Of a DNA stretch of 64,000 nucleotides, positions 55,329 through 64,000 are shown piece after piece (the first letter of the stretch is position 1; each line of letters begins with the position of its first letter). This stretch comes from Heyndrickxia coagulans 36D1 (GTDB taxonomy: Bacteria; Bacillota; Bacilli; Bacillales; Bacillaceae_C). The notes beneath the pieces are model-generated. The model was not told where the DNA came from. It worked only from the letters and a program-made list of their open reading frames with translations, and did no database searches. Where the stretch lies: assembly GCF_000169195.2 (NCBI RefSeq), contig NC_016023.1:744001-808000 (forward strand), read 5' to 3'. Position numbers and translations under genes: made by a program.

Positions 55329-56921
55329 ATGACAGAAAAAATATGTATCTTGGGAAGCGGGATTGCCGCCTTACAGTTGGCCGTGCACTTGGGCAGCCGC
55401 TACGAAGTGACGATCATCACAAAGGCGCAGGTAAAAACGAGCAATTCCTACAAAGCACAAGGCGGGATCGCAGCCGTCCTCTCGCCGGAAGACCGTTTTG
55501 AATTGCATGTGAAAGACACGATCCGGGCGGGCTGCCGGCACCATGATGAAAAAGAAGTGGAAAAATTGGTGAAAGAGGGTGCGGCTGTAGCGGAAGCACT
55601 CATAAAAAGCGGGCTTCCCGTAGACAGGCGGCCGGACGGCGGGCTTGATTTAGGGCTTGAAGGCGCCCATACAGTGCACCGTATTCTCCATTGCGGCGGC
55701 GATGCAACCGGCAAATTTGTCATTCAACATCTTCTCGGGCAACTTGGAAAAAACGTCCGGATGATCGAACATGAGCTGGCGTTTGAACTAATCGTATCCG
55801 CAGAAACAGGACGCGTAACCGGTGTAAAAACAAAAACGGCCGCCGGTAAAATCCGCCGTTATTTTTCCGATCATACCGTAATCGCAACCGGCGGGCTAGG
55901 GAGCTTGTATCCTTTTACCTCGAACCACCCGGAAATCATCGGCGACGGGATTCAAATGGCATACCGGGCCGGCGCGGAACTTGCAGATATGGAGTTCGTC
56001 CAGTTTCACCCGACATTATTGTATGCGGAAGGCTGCGCGAAAGGCCTTGTGTCCGAAGCCGTCCGCGGAGAAGGTGCAGTACTCGTGGACGAAAACGGAT
56101 CGCCTGTCATGGCGGGTGTCCACCCGTTAAAAGACCTGGCACCCAGGCATGTGGTCGCCCACCAAATTCATCAAACGATTCATAGCGGAAAGAAAGTTTT
56201 TCTGGACATCCGTAAAATCAAACACTTTGAAAAAAGGTTCCCGACCATTTCCCGGATTTGCCGGGAAAGCGGCATTGATATCCATTCCGGCCTGTTGCCT
56301 GTTGTCCCGGGCAGCCATTTCTTTATGGGCGGCATCGTAGTGGATACATATGGCAGAACAACGGTAAACGGGCTGTATGCCATCGGGGAAGCCGCGGCAA
56401 GCGGCGTACACGGTGCAAATCGGCTCGCCAGCAATTCGCTTTTGGAAGGGCTCGTATTTGGCAAACGGCTCGCAGCGTTTTTAAATGCATTGGAACCTGA
56501 AGCATCGGGCGGCGAAACAGCAGAAATCGCCCGCCCTCCTTTAAATCCGGAAATTGCCCGCCGGCTAGACACCGCAGCATTGAAGGAAAAAATGATGGAA
56601 AATGCCGGTGTGATCCGTACGGAAACCGGGTTGCGGCATCTTTTGCGGTGGCTCGAAGCACGCGGGGCTGATACGTTTTCCGCTTTTTCACTCGACCATC
56701 TTACAAAGGAAGAAATAGAAAAAGTCTTTATGTTTACCAACAGCTTTTTCATCACACAATCGGCGCTTTTCCGGAAAGAATCGCGTGGTGCCCATATCCG
56801 CGCCGATTACCCGGATGAAAGCAGCGACTGGCAGGGTATCCATCTCATTCATGCAAAAAACAAAGGCTTGATCGCAAGGAGGGGACTTTATGAACAAGCT
56901 CAAACTTCAATCCATGCTTAA
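55329..56921 (+). CDS. nadB: L-aspartate oxidase
   Basis: A 530-residue flavoprotein that oxidises L-aspartate to iminoaspartate, the first step of de novo NAD synthesis. FAD-binding GSGIAALQLAVHLG at the N-terminus, SNSYKAQGGIAAVL, HTVHRILHCGGDATGKF and HGANRLASNSLLEGLVFG are hallmarks. AGGGAG fixes ATG at 55329. The stop lies 32 bases inside nadC, giving a coupled nadB-nadC-nadA operon. Confidence 0.92.
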   Translation: MTEKICILGSGIAALQLAVHLGSRYEVTIITKAQVKTSNSYKAQGGIAAVLSPEDRFELHVKDTIRAGCRHHDEKEVEKLVKEGAAVAEALIKSGLPVDRRPDGGLDLGLEGAHTVHRILHCGGDATGKFVIQHLLGQLGKNVRMIEHELAFELIVSAETGRVTGVKTKTAAGKIRRYFSDHTVIATGGLGSLYPFTSNHPEIIGDGIQMAYRAGAELADMEFVQFHPTLLYAEGCAKGLVSEAVRGEGAVLVDENGSPVMAGVHPLKDLAPRHVVAHQIHQTIHSGKKVFLDIRKIKHFEKRFPTISRICRESGIDIHSGLLPVVPGSHFFMGGIVVDTYGRTTVNGLYAIGEAAASGVHGANRLASNSLLEGLVFGKRLAAFLNALEPEASGGETAEIARPPLNPEIARRLDTAALKEKMMENAGVIRTETGLRHLLRWLEARGADTFSAFSLDHLTKEEIEKVFMFTNSFFITQSALFRKESRGAHIRADYPDESSDWQGIHLIHAKNKGLIARRGLYEQAQTSIHA

Positions 56922-57741
56922 AGATTTTTTCATGGAAGACATTGGGGAAGGCGATATCAATACGGAATATATTTTTTCGCCGGATCAGCCGGGCAAATTA
57001 ACGTTCATTGCAAAGCAAAACGGGATTTTCTGTGGGAAAGATGTGATAGAAGAAGGTTTCCGTATCCTGGACAGTACGGTGAGACCCCGCATTTTCCCCC
57101 GGGACGGTGCCTGGATTGAAAAAGGTACGGTCATTGCAGAAATCCACGGGCCCATTGTAAGCCTCCTTTCCGGAGAGCGGGTAATCCTGAATCTCGTCCA
57201 GCGCATGTCGGGCATTGCAACAACAACAAACGCTGCAGTCCGTGAGACGAAAGGCACCCATGCAAAGATTTGCGATACAAGAAAGACAACCCCTGGCCTC
57301 CGGATGCTTGAAAAATCCGCCGTTAAAGCAGGCGGCGGATTCAACCACCGGCGCGGGCTGTACGACTGTGTCATGCTGAAAGACAACCATATCGCATTTG
57401 CCGGCAGCATCACAAAAGCCGTGGAAACAGTGAAAGCATCCATCGGGCATACCGTAAAAATTGAAGTCGAAATTGAAACAAAGGACCATCTGCTTGAGGC
57501 TGTCCGTGCCGGTGCCGACATCATCATGTTTGACAACCGCACACCGGAAGAAGTCTGCGAATGGCTGCCGCTCGTGCCGCCCCATATTGCGACGGAAGCA
57601 TCAGGCGGCATCACAATGGAAAATATCCGGAGCTATGCTGAAACCGGCGTCGATTGGATCTCGCTCGGATTTTTGACCCATTCCTATCAAATACTTGATA
57701 TCAGTGCAATCGTGGAAAATACGAAGGAGGTTGCTTTATGA
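56890..57741 (+). CDS. nadC: Nicotinate-nucleotide pyrophosphorylase (carboxylating)
   Basis: A 283-residue quinolinate phosphoribosyltransferase that makes nicotinate mononucleotide from quinolinate and PRPP. Motifs: [56 protein letters not shown] and [14 protein letters not shown]. It overlaps nadB by 32 bases at the start and nadA by 4 bases at the end (ATGA). AAGGAGGGGA is upstream of the start within nadB. Confidence 0.92.
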   Translation: MNKLKLQSMLKDFFMEDIGEGDINTEYIFSPDQPGKLTFIAKQNGIFCGKDVIEEGFRILDSTVRPRIFPRDGAWIEKGTVIAEIHGPIVSLLSGERVILNLVQRMSGIATTTNAAVRETKGTHAKICDTRKTTPGLRMLEKSAVKAGGGFNHRRGLYDCVMLKDNHIAFAGSITKAVETVKASIGHTVKIEVEIETKDHLLEAVRAGADIIMFDNRTPEEVCEWLPLVPPHIATEASGGITMENIRSYAETGVDWISLGFLTHSYQILDISAIVENTKEVAL

Positions 57742-58835
57742 GCCTGCTGAAAACGTTACAACTTACGGCTTTGCCGGAAAAATATCAGTCCCTTGCGCAA
57801 GAAGAAATGGAAAACCGGGTTTGGGACATCAAAAAAGAAATGGGCGCGAAACTTTTCCTCCCGTGCCACCACTACCAGCGTGAAGAAGTATACCAGTTTG
57901 CTGATGCAGCCGGTGATTCGCTGCAGCTCGCGCAAATTTCGGCAAAAAACCGCAATGCCAAATATATTGTGTTTTGCGGTGTACATTTTATGGCAGAAAC
58001 GGCGGATATTTTAACATCAGCGGAACAAACTGTCATTCTCCCCGACATGCGCGCAGGCTGCTCGATGGCAGACATGGCCGACATCCACCAGACGGAACGG
58101 GCATGGGATATGTTGCAATCTTTGTTCGGGGATACGATGCTGCCCCTTACCTATGTCAACTCCACAGCAGCGATAAAAGCATTTGTCGGGCGCAACGGCG
58201 GGGCAACCGTTACCTCTTCAAATGCGAAAAAAATGGTCAAGTGGGCCTTCACCCAGAAAAAACGGGTTTTCTTTTTACCAGACCAGCATCTCGGCCGGAA
58301 CACTGCAGTTGATTTGGGCGTGGAACTCACAGATATGGCAGTCTGGGACCCGATCCGGAACGAACTTATCTACGAAGGCGCGCTGGAAAATGTGAAAGTC
58401 ATTTTATGGAAAGGGCACTGCTCCGTGCACGAGCACTTTACCATCAAAAATATCGAATTCGTGCGCGCGAAATATCCGGATATGCAAATCATTGTCCATC
58501 CGGAATGTGCGCATGAAGTGGTTGCCCTGTCAGATTTCAGCGGCTCCACAAAATACATCATTGATACGATTGAAAACGCGCCGGCCGGGAGCGCCTGGGC
58601 AATTGGCACTGAAATGAACCTGGTGCAGCGCCTGATCAAAAATCATCCGGATAAAAAGATTATTTCGTTAAATCCGGTCATGTGCCCGTGCCTGACCATG
58701 AACCGGATCGACCTGCCCCATCTTTTATGGTCACTGGAAAATATCATCGAGGGCAAAGAAACAAACGTGATCAAAGTAGAGGAAAACACAGCGCGGGATG
58801 CGGTTTTGGCGTTAGAGCGGATGTTAAAACTTTGA
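57738..58835 (+). CDS. nadA: Quinolinate synthase
   Basis: A 365-residue 4Fe-4S enzyme that joins iminoaspartate and dihydroxyacetone phosphate to quinolinate. Cluster cysteines are in [31 protein letters not shown] and [25 protein letters not shown] is the conserved N-terminal segment. It is the last gene of the nad operon, followed by a terminator. Its Fe-S need explains the neighbouring nifS. Confidence 0.92.
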   Translation: MSLLKTLQLTALPEKYQSLAQEEMENRVWDIKKEMGAKLFLPCHHYQREEVYQFADAAGDSLQLAQISAKNRNAKYIVFCGVHFMAETADILTSAEQTVILPDMRAGCSMADMADIHQTERAWDMLQSLFGDTMLPLTYVNSTAAIKAFVGRNGGATVTSSNAKKMVKWAFTQKKRVFFLPDQHLGRNTAVDLGVELTDMAVWDPIRNELIYEGALENVKVILWKGHCSVHEHFTIKNIEFVRAKYPDMQIIVHPECAHEVVALSDFSGSTKYIIDTIENAPAGSAWAIGTEMNLVQRLIKNHPDKKIISLNPVMCPCLTMNRIDLPHLLWSLENIIEGKETNVIKVEENTARDAVLALERMLKL

Positions 58836-58870
58836 TGATGCTGGTTTCGGATTGATGCATGCTTAGACTC

Positions 58871-58893
58871 AGGGGTCCAGAGAGCCCCTTTTT
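58871..58893 (+). terminator. Terminator of the nad operon
   Basis: AGGGG pairs with CCCCT around TCCAGAGAG, with TTTTTG and a second T-run after. Confidence 0.65.
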
Positions 58894-58982
58894 GTCTTTT
58901 TGGTGGTTTGCACGTGGGCGCTCCGCATCTTTTTCTTTTATGGCCTAGCTTTAACATGAACACCAGGTTACCTGCAGCATCC

Positions 58983-60155
58983 TTAATTCCCGTAAAGCTC
59001 TTCCGACTCCATCAAAAAATGATGGACAATAAAAGCCGCAGCCCCAACTGCTGTCGCATTCCGATGCAACTGCGACAAATAAATTCGATGGTTCTGCCGG
59101 ACATATTTTGACACTCTGGATGCAATCGTACTTTGTATAGAATTTAAAATGGTCGGGTTTTCCTGAATTAAATTACTGCGAAGCACAATCGCCTCGGGGT
59201 TAAAGGTATTGATAATATTCGTAAGGCCGATTCCTAAAAAGTACCCCAGCTTATCCAATTCCCGTAGTGTTTCACCATCATTTTCCTTTACCCAATTCGT
59301 CACTTCTTCCAAAGTAATCCGGCGTTTGTTTTTTACTAAGCACAGTTGATCATAAAAAGCTTTTTCGGATGCATAAAGTTCCCAGCAACCTTTATTGCCG
59401 CAGCCGCACTGCCTGCCGTTAAAGTCAATCGACATATGCCCCATTTCACCGGAAAAGCCTTCTTTTCCGCGATACAGTTCATCATTAACAATGATACCAA
59501 GCCCAATACCAATGCCAATACTGACATATATGCCATTTTTGCATCCTTTCAAGATGCCAAACAATTTTTCGCCGTATGCCCCGGCATTTGCCTCATTGTC
59601 CACCAAAACAGGACAATCAAAATGGGTTTGCAGCAAGCCTTTTAAATCCACATCCCGCCAGCCGGAATTCGGTGTAAACAGCACATTCTGTTGCATATCG
59701 ACAAATCCGTGAACGCCCGCGCCAATGCCAATAATACCGTACGGGGAAGACGACACTTTACTTGCAACAAGCCGGATTCTTTCAATAATTACCGGCTTTA
59801 TCATCTCAAAAGAAGGATCTTCAATTTCACAGTAATCACTGTAAATCATGTTTCCGTCCAAATCAGTAAGCACTGTTAAAATATATGTCACACCAATATC
59901 CACGCCAATAGCATAACCGGCTTTTTCATTAAATACTAGCATAACCGGCTTTCTTCCACCGCTCGACAAGCCAGTGCCCACTTCTTTCACAAGCTTCTTT
60001 TCTATCAAAAACGATACCTGGGAAGAAATCGTTGCTTTATTTAATTTCGTAATTTTTGCTAATTTGGCACGGGAAATTTGCTCATGTTTCATCAACTCGT
60101 TCAAAATCACCCGCTGGTTTTGATTTTTAATAAAACTTTGGTCCGCTATGTGCAT
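58983..60155 (-). CDS. xylR: Xylose operon repressor (ROK family)
   Basis: A 390-residue ROK regulator: winged helix at residues ~15-60 (AKLAKITKLNKATISSQVSFLIEKK), then the ROK sugar-binding fold with GVDIGVTYI, GIGIGLGII and the zinc motif CGCGNKGCWE. XylR represses the xyl genes until xylose binds. GGAGAG ten bases upstream favours ATG at 60155. It is divergent from xylA, with the palindromic xylO between them. Confidence 0.9.
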   Translation of the reverse strand: MHIADQSFIKNQNQRVILNELMKHEQISRAKLAKITKLNKATISSQVSFLIEKKLVKEVGTGLSSGGRKPVMLVFNEKAGYAIGVDIGVTYILTVLTDLDGNMIYSDYCEIEDPSFEMIKPVIIERIRLVASKVSSSPYGIIGIGAGVHGFVDMQQNVLFTPNSGWRDVDLKGLLQTHFDCPVLVDNEANAGAYGEKLFGILKGCKNGIYVSIGIGIGLGIIVNDELYRGKEGFSGEMGHMSIDFNGRQCGCGNKGCWELYASEKAFYDQLCLVKNKRRITLEEVTNWVKENDGETLRELDKLGYFLGIGLTNIINTFNPEAIVLRSNLIQENPTILNSIQSTIASRVSKYVRQNHRIYLSQLHRNATAVGAAAFIVHHFLMESEELYGN

Positions 60156-60240
60156 GTTGTAATATCTCTCCATTCGTAAAGGCACTAAACAAACATTATC
60201 GGTTTTTATCATTATATCAAAAATTTTTCTTAAAAATTGG

Positions 60241-60269
60241 TTGTTTTTTTTAAAAGACCGTGCTACTAT
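60241..60269 (+). promoter_or_regulatory. Sigma-A promoter of xylA
   Basis: TTGTTT (60241-60246), 17-bp spacer, TACTAT (60264-60269). Confidence 0.75.
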
Positions 60270-60279
60270 GAACATGTAC

Positions 60280-60300
60280 TTAGTTTAACCGTTAAACAAA
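60280..60300. promoter_or_regulatory. xylO operator
   Basis: TTAGTTTAA-CCG-TTAAACAAA, a near-perfect inverted repeat of the xylO type, eleven bases after the -10 of xylA. Confidence 0.82.
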
Positions 60301-60326
60301 CAAAGTGCTATTTTTCTAGGGCCCTA

Positions 60327-60340
60327 TGTATACGCTTGCA
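60327..60340 (+). promoter_or_regulatory. cre (CcpA) site of xylA
   Basis: TGTATACGCTTGCA fits TGNAANCGNWNNCA except at one position. It lies between xylO and the start codon. Confidence 0.65.
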
Positions 60341-60360
60341 ATGAATGATAGGAGGGGACA

Positions 60361-61698
60361 ATGATGGCATATTTTCCAAATGTCAGCAAAATCACTTATT
60401 CTGGCAAACAATTGAAAAGCGGTCTTTCATTTAATCATTACAATCCGAAAGAACTCGTTGGTGGAAAAACGATGGAAGAACAGCTTCGATTCTCAGTCGC
60501 ATTCTGGCACACCTTTACTGAAAGCGGTACCGATCCGTTTGGCGCAGGCTCCAAGATCCGCCCGTGGGATCGCTTCACAGGCATGGATCTTGCCAAAGCA
60601 AGAGTAGAAGCAGCATTTGAATTTTTTGAAAAACTAGGTAACCCTTATTTCTGCTTTCATGACCGCGATATTGCTCCTGAAGGCGATACATTAAGGGAAA
60701 CAAATAAAAATCTGGACGTCATCGTTGCCATGATTAAAGATTATATGAAAACAAGCAAAGTAAAACTCTTATGGAATACAGCCAATATGTTCACAAATCC
60801 ACGTTTTGTCCACGGTGCAGCTAGCTCTTGCAACGCAGATGTTTTCGCGTACGCAGCCGCCCAAGTGAAAAAAGGGCTTGAAGTCGGGAAAGAACTGGGC
60901 GCTGAAAACTATGTATTTTGGGGCGGCCGGGAAGGCTATGAAACTTTGTTAAATACAGATTTGAAGCTGGAACAGGACAACCTGGCACGGTTCTTCCATA
61001 TGGCCGTTGATTACGCGAAAGAAATCGGATTTGATGCTCAGTTCTTGCTTGAGCCGAAACCGAAAGAACCGACAAAACATCAATATGATTTTGATGCTGC
61101 TACGACTATTGCATTCTTAAAAACTTACGATTTGGATCAACACTTCAAGCTGAATCTTGAAGCAAATCATGCCACTTTGGCCGGCCATACGTTTGAACAT
61201 GAAATCCGGGTTGCGCGTACCCACGGCTTGCTTGGCTCTTTGGATGCGAACCAGGGTGATCCGCTGCTCGGCTGGGATACAGATGAATTCCCGACAGATC
61301 TCTATTCCACCACGCTTGCGATGTATGAAGTATTGAAAAACGGCGGCCTTGGCAGGGGCGGATTGAACTTTGATGCGAAAACACGCCGCGCCTCGTTCAC
61401 AGATGAAGATCTGTTTTATGCCCATATTGCCGGTATGGACAGCTTTGCCCTTGGATTAAAAGTAGCGAACCGGCTGATTGAAGACCGGGTATTTGATGCC
61501 TTTATCGAAGAACGGTACAGCAGTTATAAAGAAGGCATCGGCGCCGATATCGTTTCCGGCAAAGCTGATTTTAAATCACTTGAAAATTATATTCTTGATA
61601 AAAAAGAAATTATAAACCAATCTGGCCGCCTGGAACAACTGAAAAATACGCTGAACCATTATATTGTGCAAGAAGCCTATCAAAGTGTAAATGCATAA
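60361..61698 (+). CDS. xylA: Xylose isomerase
   Basis: A 445-residue metal-dependent isomerase turning D-xylose into D-xylulose. Motifs: [16 protein letters not shown] (active His), [33 protein letters not shown] (metal ligands), [16 protein letters not shown] and [28 protein letters not shown] precedes the tandem ATGATG; the second ATG at 60364 has the better spacing. First gene of the xylA-xylB-porter operon under XylR and CcpA. Confidence 0.93.
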   Translation: MMAYFPNVSKITYSGKQLKSGLSFNHYNPKELVGGKTMEEQLRFSVAFWHTFTESGTDPFGAGSKIRPWDRFTGMDLAKARVEAAFEFFEKLGNPYFCFHDRDIAPEGDTLRETNKNLDVIVAMIKDYMKTSKVKLLWNTANMFTNPRFVHGAASSCNADVFAYAAAQVKKGLEVGKELGAENYVFWGGREGYETLLNTDLKLEQDNLARFFHMAVDYAKEIGFDAQFLLEPKPKEPTKHQYDFDAATTIAFLKTYDLDQHFKLNLEANHATLAGHTFEHEIRVARTHGLLGSLDANQGDPLLGWDTDEFPTDLYSTTLAMYEVLKNGGLGRGGLNFDAKTRRASFTDEDLFYAHIAGMDSFALGLKVANRLIEDRVFDAFIEERYSSYKEGIGADIVSGKADFKSLENYILDKKEIINQSGRLEQLKNTLNHYIVQEAYQSVNA

Positions 61699-61706
61699 AA
61701 TTCCGA

Positions 61707-61740
61707 ACCGGCCTGCCTGGATGAAGGCCGGCCGGTTTAT
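61707..61740 (+). terminator. Intercistronic hairpin xylA-xylB
   Basis: ACCGGCC pairs with GGCCGGT around the loop; a short T-stretch follows. Probably a partial terminator or RNA-stability element rather than a full stop, as xylB follows after 18 bases. Confidence 0.45.
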
Positions 61741-61757
61741 TCAATGGGGAGATTAAG

Positions 61758-63293
61758 ATGAAATATGCAATCGGTGTCGATCTTGGGACAAGTTCTGTTA
61801 AAGTATTACTTGTTGACCAAAACGGACAGGTGGTTTCATCTGTTTCTAAATCCTATCCGTTAATGCAGCCGCACCCGGGTTACAGCGAACAGGATCCGGA
61901 ACAGTGGGTCGAAAAAACGATTCAAGCTTTGAAAGAACTAACGGAAAAATCCGGGGTACCCCGCGATGAAATTGAAGGGCTCAGTTTTTCTGGCCAAATG
62001 CACGGGCTTGTGCTGCTGGACGAAAATCTGCAAGTCATCCGCAATGCTATTCTTTGGAACGACACAAGAACAACTGAACAATGCAAAAAAATCGATCAAG
62101 TACTGGGTGGCAAGCTGCTGGAAATTACAAAAAATCCGGCCTTAGAAGGGTTCACACTTCCGAAGATACTTTGGGTCCAGCAGTACGAACCGGAAAATTT
62201 CCGGAAAACGCGTGTCTTTCTCCTGCCAAAAGATTATCTTCGTTACCGGTTAACCGGAACGATTGGCATGGATTACTCGGATGCAGCGGGCACTCTGTTG
62301 TTAGATATCGTCAATCAATCATGGAGCACGGATATTTTGCGCACATTTGACATCCCGGCCGATATTTGCCCGCCGCTTGTTGAGACGGAAGCAGAAGTCG
62401 GCACATTATTGCCGGACATCGCTGCGACGTGCGGCCTTTCTCCTGCGACCAAAGTGTTTGCCGGTGGGGCGGACAATGCCTGCGGTGCGATCGGCGCCGG
62501 CATTTTAGAAGAAGGCAAAGCACTTTGCAGCATTGGCACATCCGGTGTATTCCTTTCATATGAATCAGACAGCAATAAAAACTTTGGCGGCAAAGTGCAT
62601 CTTTTTAATCATGGACAGAAAGATGCTTACTATACAATGGGCGTTACACTTGCCGCCGGATACAGTCTGTCCTGGTTTAAGGATACATTCGCAAAAGGCG
62701 AAGATTTTGCAACATTGCTGGAAGAAGCCGCGCATTCTTCGATCGGGGCAAACGGGCTGCTTTTCACACCGTTTATTGCCGGGGAAAGAACGCCCTATGC
62801 TGATGCAAAAATCCGCGGCACTTTTACAGGAATTGACAGCTCACATACCAGGCGGGATTTTACCCGTGCAGTGATGGAAGGTATTGCCTTCTCTATCAAT
62901 GAAAGCGTTGAAATTTTTCGAAACTATGGCAAGAACATCGATACCGTGATATCCATCGGCGGCGGTGCGAAAAGTGACCTGTGGCTGCAAATTCAGGCTG
63001 ATATTTTTCAAGCAAAAGTCATCAAACTTCAGAATGAACAAGGTCCTGGGATGGGCGCCGCCATGATTGCAGCAAGCGGATTAGGATGGTTCTCTTCCCT
63101 CAAAGATTGTGCAGCCGCCTTTATCCGGACAGGCCGGACATTTGAGCCGATACCGAAAAACGTGAAGCGTTACCGGGATTTTTACCAGGTTTATAAAGAT
63201 GTTTATCCGCACACCGTCGCGATCAATCACCAGTTGTTTGATTTAAGAAGAGTAAACGAATCGCGGTTTGGAGGGAAAACAGATGAAATTTAA
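61758..63293 (+). CDS. xylB: Xylulokinase
   Basis: A 511-residue FGGY-family kinase that makes xylulose 5-phosphate. Motifs: GVDLGTSSVKVLLVDQ, FSGQMHGLVLLD, LPKDYLRYRLTGT, GADNACGAIGAG and the C-terminal GGGAKSDLWLQIQADI. GGGGAG precedes ATG. Its last 11 bases overlap the start of the sugar porter gene. Confidence 0.92.
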   Translation: MKYAIGVDLGTSSVKVLLVDQNGQVVSSVSKSYPLMQPHPGYSEQDPEQWVEKTIQALKELTEKSGVPRDEIEGLSFSGQMHGLVLLDENLQVIRNAILWNDTRTTEQCKKIDQVLGGKLLEITKNPALEGFTLPKILWVQQYEPENFRKTRVFLLPKDYLRYRLTGTIGMDYSDAAGTLLLDIVNQSWSTDILRTFDIPADICPPLVETEAEVGTLLPDIAATCGLSPATKVFAGGADNACGAIGAGILEEGKALCSIGTSGVFLSYESDSNKNFGGKVHLFNHGQKDAYYTMGVTLAAGYSLSWFKDTFAKGEDFATLLEEAAHSSIGANGLLFTPFIAGERTPYADAKIRGTFTGIDSSHTRRDFTRAVMEGIAFSINESVEIFRNYGKNIDTVISIGGGAKSDLWLQIQADIFQAKVIKLQNEQGPGMGAAMIAASGLGWFSSLKDCAAAFIRTGRTFEPIPKNVKRYRDFYQVYKDVYPHTVAINHQLFDLRRVNESRFGGKTDEI

Positions 63294-64000
63294 AATCAAT
63301 AATGGCTTGATTTACTTTTTTGGCGCTTTGGGCGGATTATTATTTGGATATGATACCGGTGTAATTTCCGGCGCCCTTCTTTTTATCAAAAATGATTTAC
63401 ACCTGACTTCCTGGACAGAAGGAATTGTCGTCAGCTCCATTCTGTTTGGCTGTATGATCGGTGCCGCAATTAGCGGAGCAATGTCTGACAGATGGGGAAG
63501 AAAAAAAGTCGTTCTCATCGCAGCATCTGTTTTCTGTATTGGAGCATTAGGTACCGCGTTGGCACCAAATACTGGTGTTTTAATTCTTTTCCGGGTCATA
63601 TTGGGCCTGGCAGTCGGAAGTGCCTCTACCCTTGTTCCAATGTATTTATCAGAAATGGCACCAACTTCAATCCGCGGTGCATTGTCCAGTTTGAATCAAC
63701 TGATGATCATGACAGGTATTTTATTGGCTTATATCATTAACTATGTTTTTGCTGCTACAGGAAGCTGGCGCTGGATGCTCGGTTTTGCGCTGATCCCGGG
63801 TTTGCTGATGTTAATCGGTATGCTTTTTTTACCAGAAAGCCCACGTTGGCTTTTGAAACAGGGAAAAGAACCTGAAGCAAGAACGATTCTCAATTATATG
63901 AGAAAAGGGCACGGCGTTGAAGAAGAAATACGTGAGATCAAGCAAGCAAACGAACTTGAAAAAAATCAGGGCGGTTTTAGTGAAGTAAAACAAGCGTGGG
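63283..64000 (+). CDS. MFS sugar:H+ symporter, xylose-type (cut by right edge)
   Basis: The first 239 residues of a sugar porter of the MFS family; the gene continues beyond the window. Signatures are FGYDTGVISGALLFIK (helix 1), SDRWGRKKVVLIAA (loop 2-3) and PESPRWLLKQGKEPEA (after helix 6). Six transmembrane helices are visible. GGAGG precedes ATG at 63283, which overlaps the xylB end by 11 bases. Being last in the xyl operon, D-xylose (or arabinose) uptake is the likely role. Confidence 0.87.
   Translation, partial: MKFKINNGLIYFFGALGGLLFGYDTGVISGALLFIKNDLHLTSWTEGIVVSSILFGCMIGAAISGAMSDRWGRKKVVLIAASVFCIGALGTALAPNTGVLILFRVILGLAVGSASTLVPMYLSEMAPTSIRGALSSLNQLMIMTGILLAYIINYVFAATGSWRWMLGFALIPGLLMLIGMLFLPESPRWLLKQGKEPEARTILNYMRKGHGVEEEIREIKQANELEKNQGGFSEVKQAW

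Noticed and set aside
56180-56755. 191-residue minus-strand frame within nadB
   Set aside because: Antisense shadow of nadB.

Overview
The window reads as chromosomal DNA of a low-to-medium GC Gram-positive spore former of the Bacillaceae. Strong AGGAGG-type ribosome sites, sigma-A promoters, CcpA (cre) sites, a T-box leader, an LXG/YwqHI-type T7SS cluster and many Bacillus-type small families (DUF2512, DUF1659, DUF2922, YvrJ, YhjD) point there. A xylR-xylAB-sugar porter locus together with an L-lactate permease and its GntR regulator makes Heyndrickxia (Bacillus) coagulans or a close relative the best guess; that is inference, not a database result.

Layout. 1-9.4 kb: a DUF2512 membrane protein cut by the left edge, a secreted M30-like metallopeptidase with Ig-like repeats, a small DUF1659/DUF2922/YvrJ set, a tartrate/D-malate-type dehydrogenase, an MFS exporter, an LCP cell-wall ligase and several tiny genes. 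9.6-14.3 kb: a PLP aminotransferase, then the divergent lutR/lutP lactate locus with twin operators and a 45-aa zinc ribbon. 14.3-19.5 kb: a five-gene minus-strand operon (histidine kinase, AraC-type response regulator, transporter-like protein, acetamidase/formamidase, APC permease). 19.6-24 kb: an accessory island with a decayed copy of a metallo-hydrolase gene present intact at 28.7 kb, tandem Rpn-nuclease tail fragments, and a T7SS LXG toxin module whose toxin reading frame is cut by one in-frame amber codon. 24.2-32.6 kb: M42 peptidase, an ISLre2-like remnant, an Fe-S flavin oxidoreductase, a TetR regulator, a metallo-hydrolase, and an acyl-CoA dehydrogenase/acyl-CoA ligase operon.

32.8-37.3 kb: DUF2339 protein and GH31 alpha-glucosidase, each with an apparent single-base frameshift. 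37.5-45 kb: a sigma-54 activator (CBS-PAS-AAA-Fis) followed by an iron alcohol dehydrogenase, a CoA-acylating semialdehyde dehydrogenase, a GntP-type permease (frameshifted) and 3-hydroxybutyrate dehydrogenase, with up to three -24/-12 promoter candidates. 45.1-49.5 kb: a T-box-controlled operon of a SAM hydrolase/hydroxide adenosyltransferase and a complete ECF transporter. 49.6-54 kb: chemoreceptor, formate/nitrite channel, and an NYN-domain nuclease gene set among strong hairpins. 54.1-58.9 kb: NAD de novo synthesis (nifS divergent from nadB-nadC-nadA) with a NiaR-like operator. 59-64 kb: xylR divergent from xylA-xylB-sugar porter, with xylO and cre sites.

No rRNA, tRNA or CRISPR array was seen. 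The most unusual points are the amber-interrupted LXG toxin, the promoter-plus-gene decayed duplicate, the putative CBS-domain sigma-54 regulon, the amide operon with its own two-component system, and the structured sequence around the NYN nuclease.
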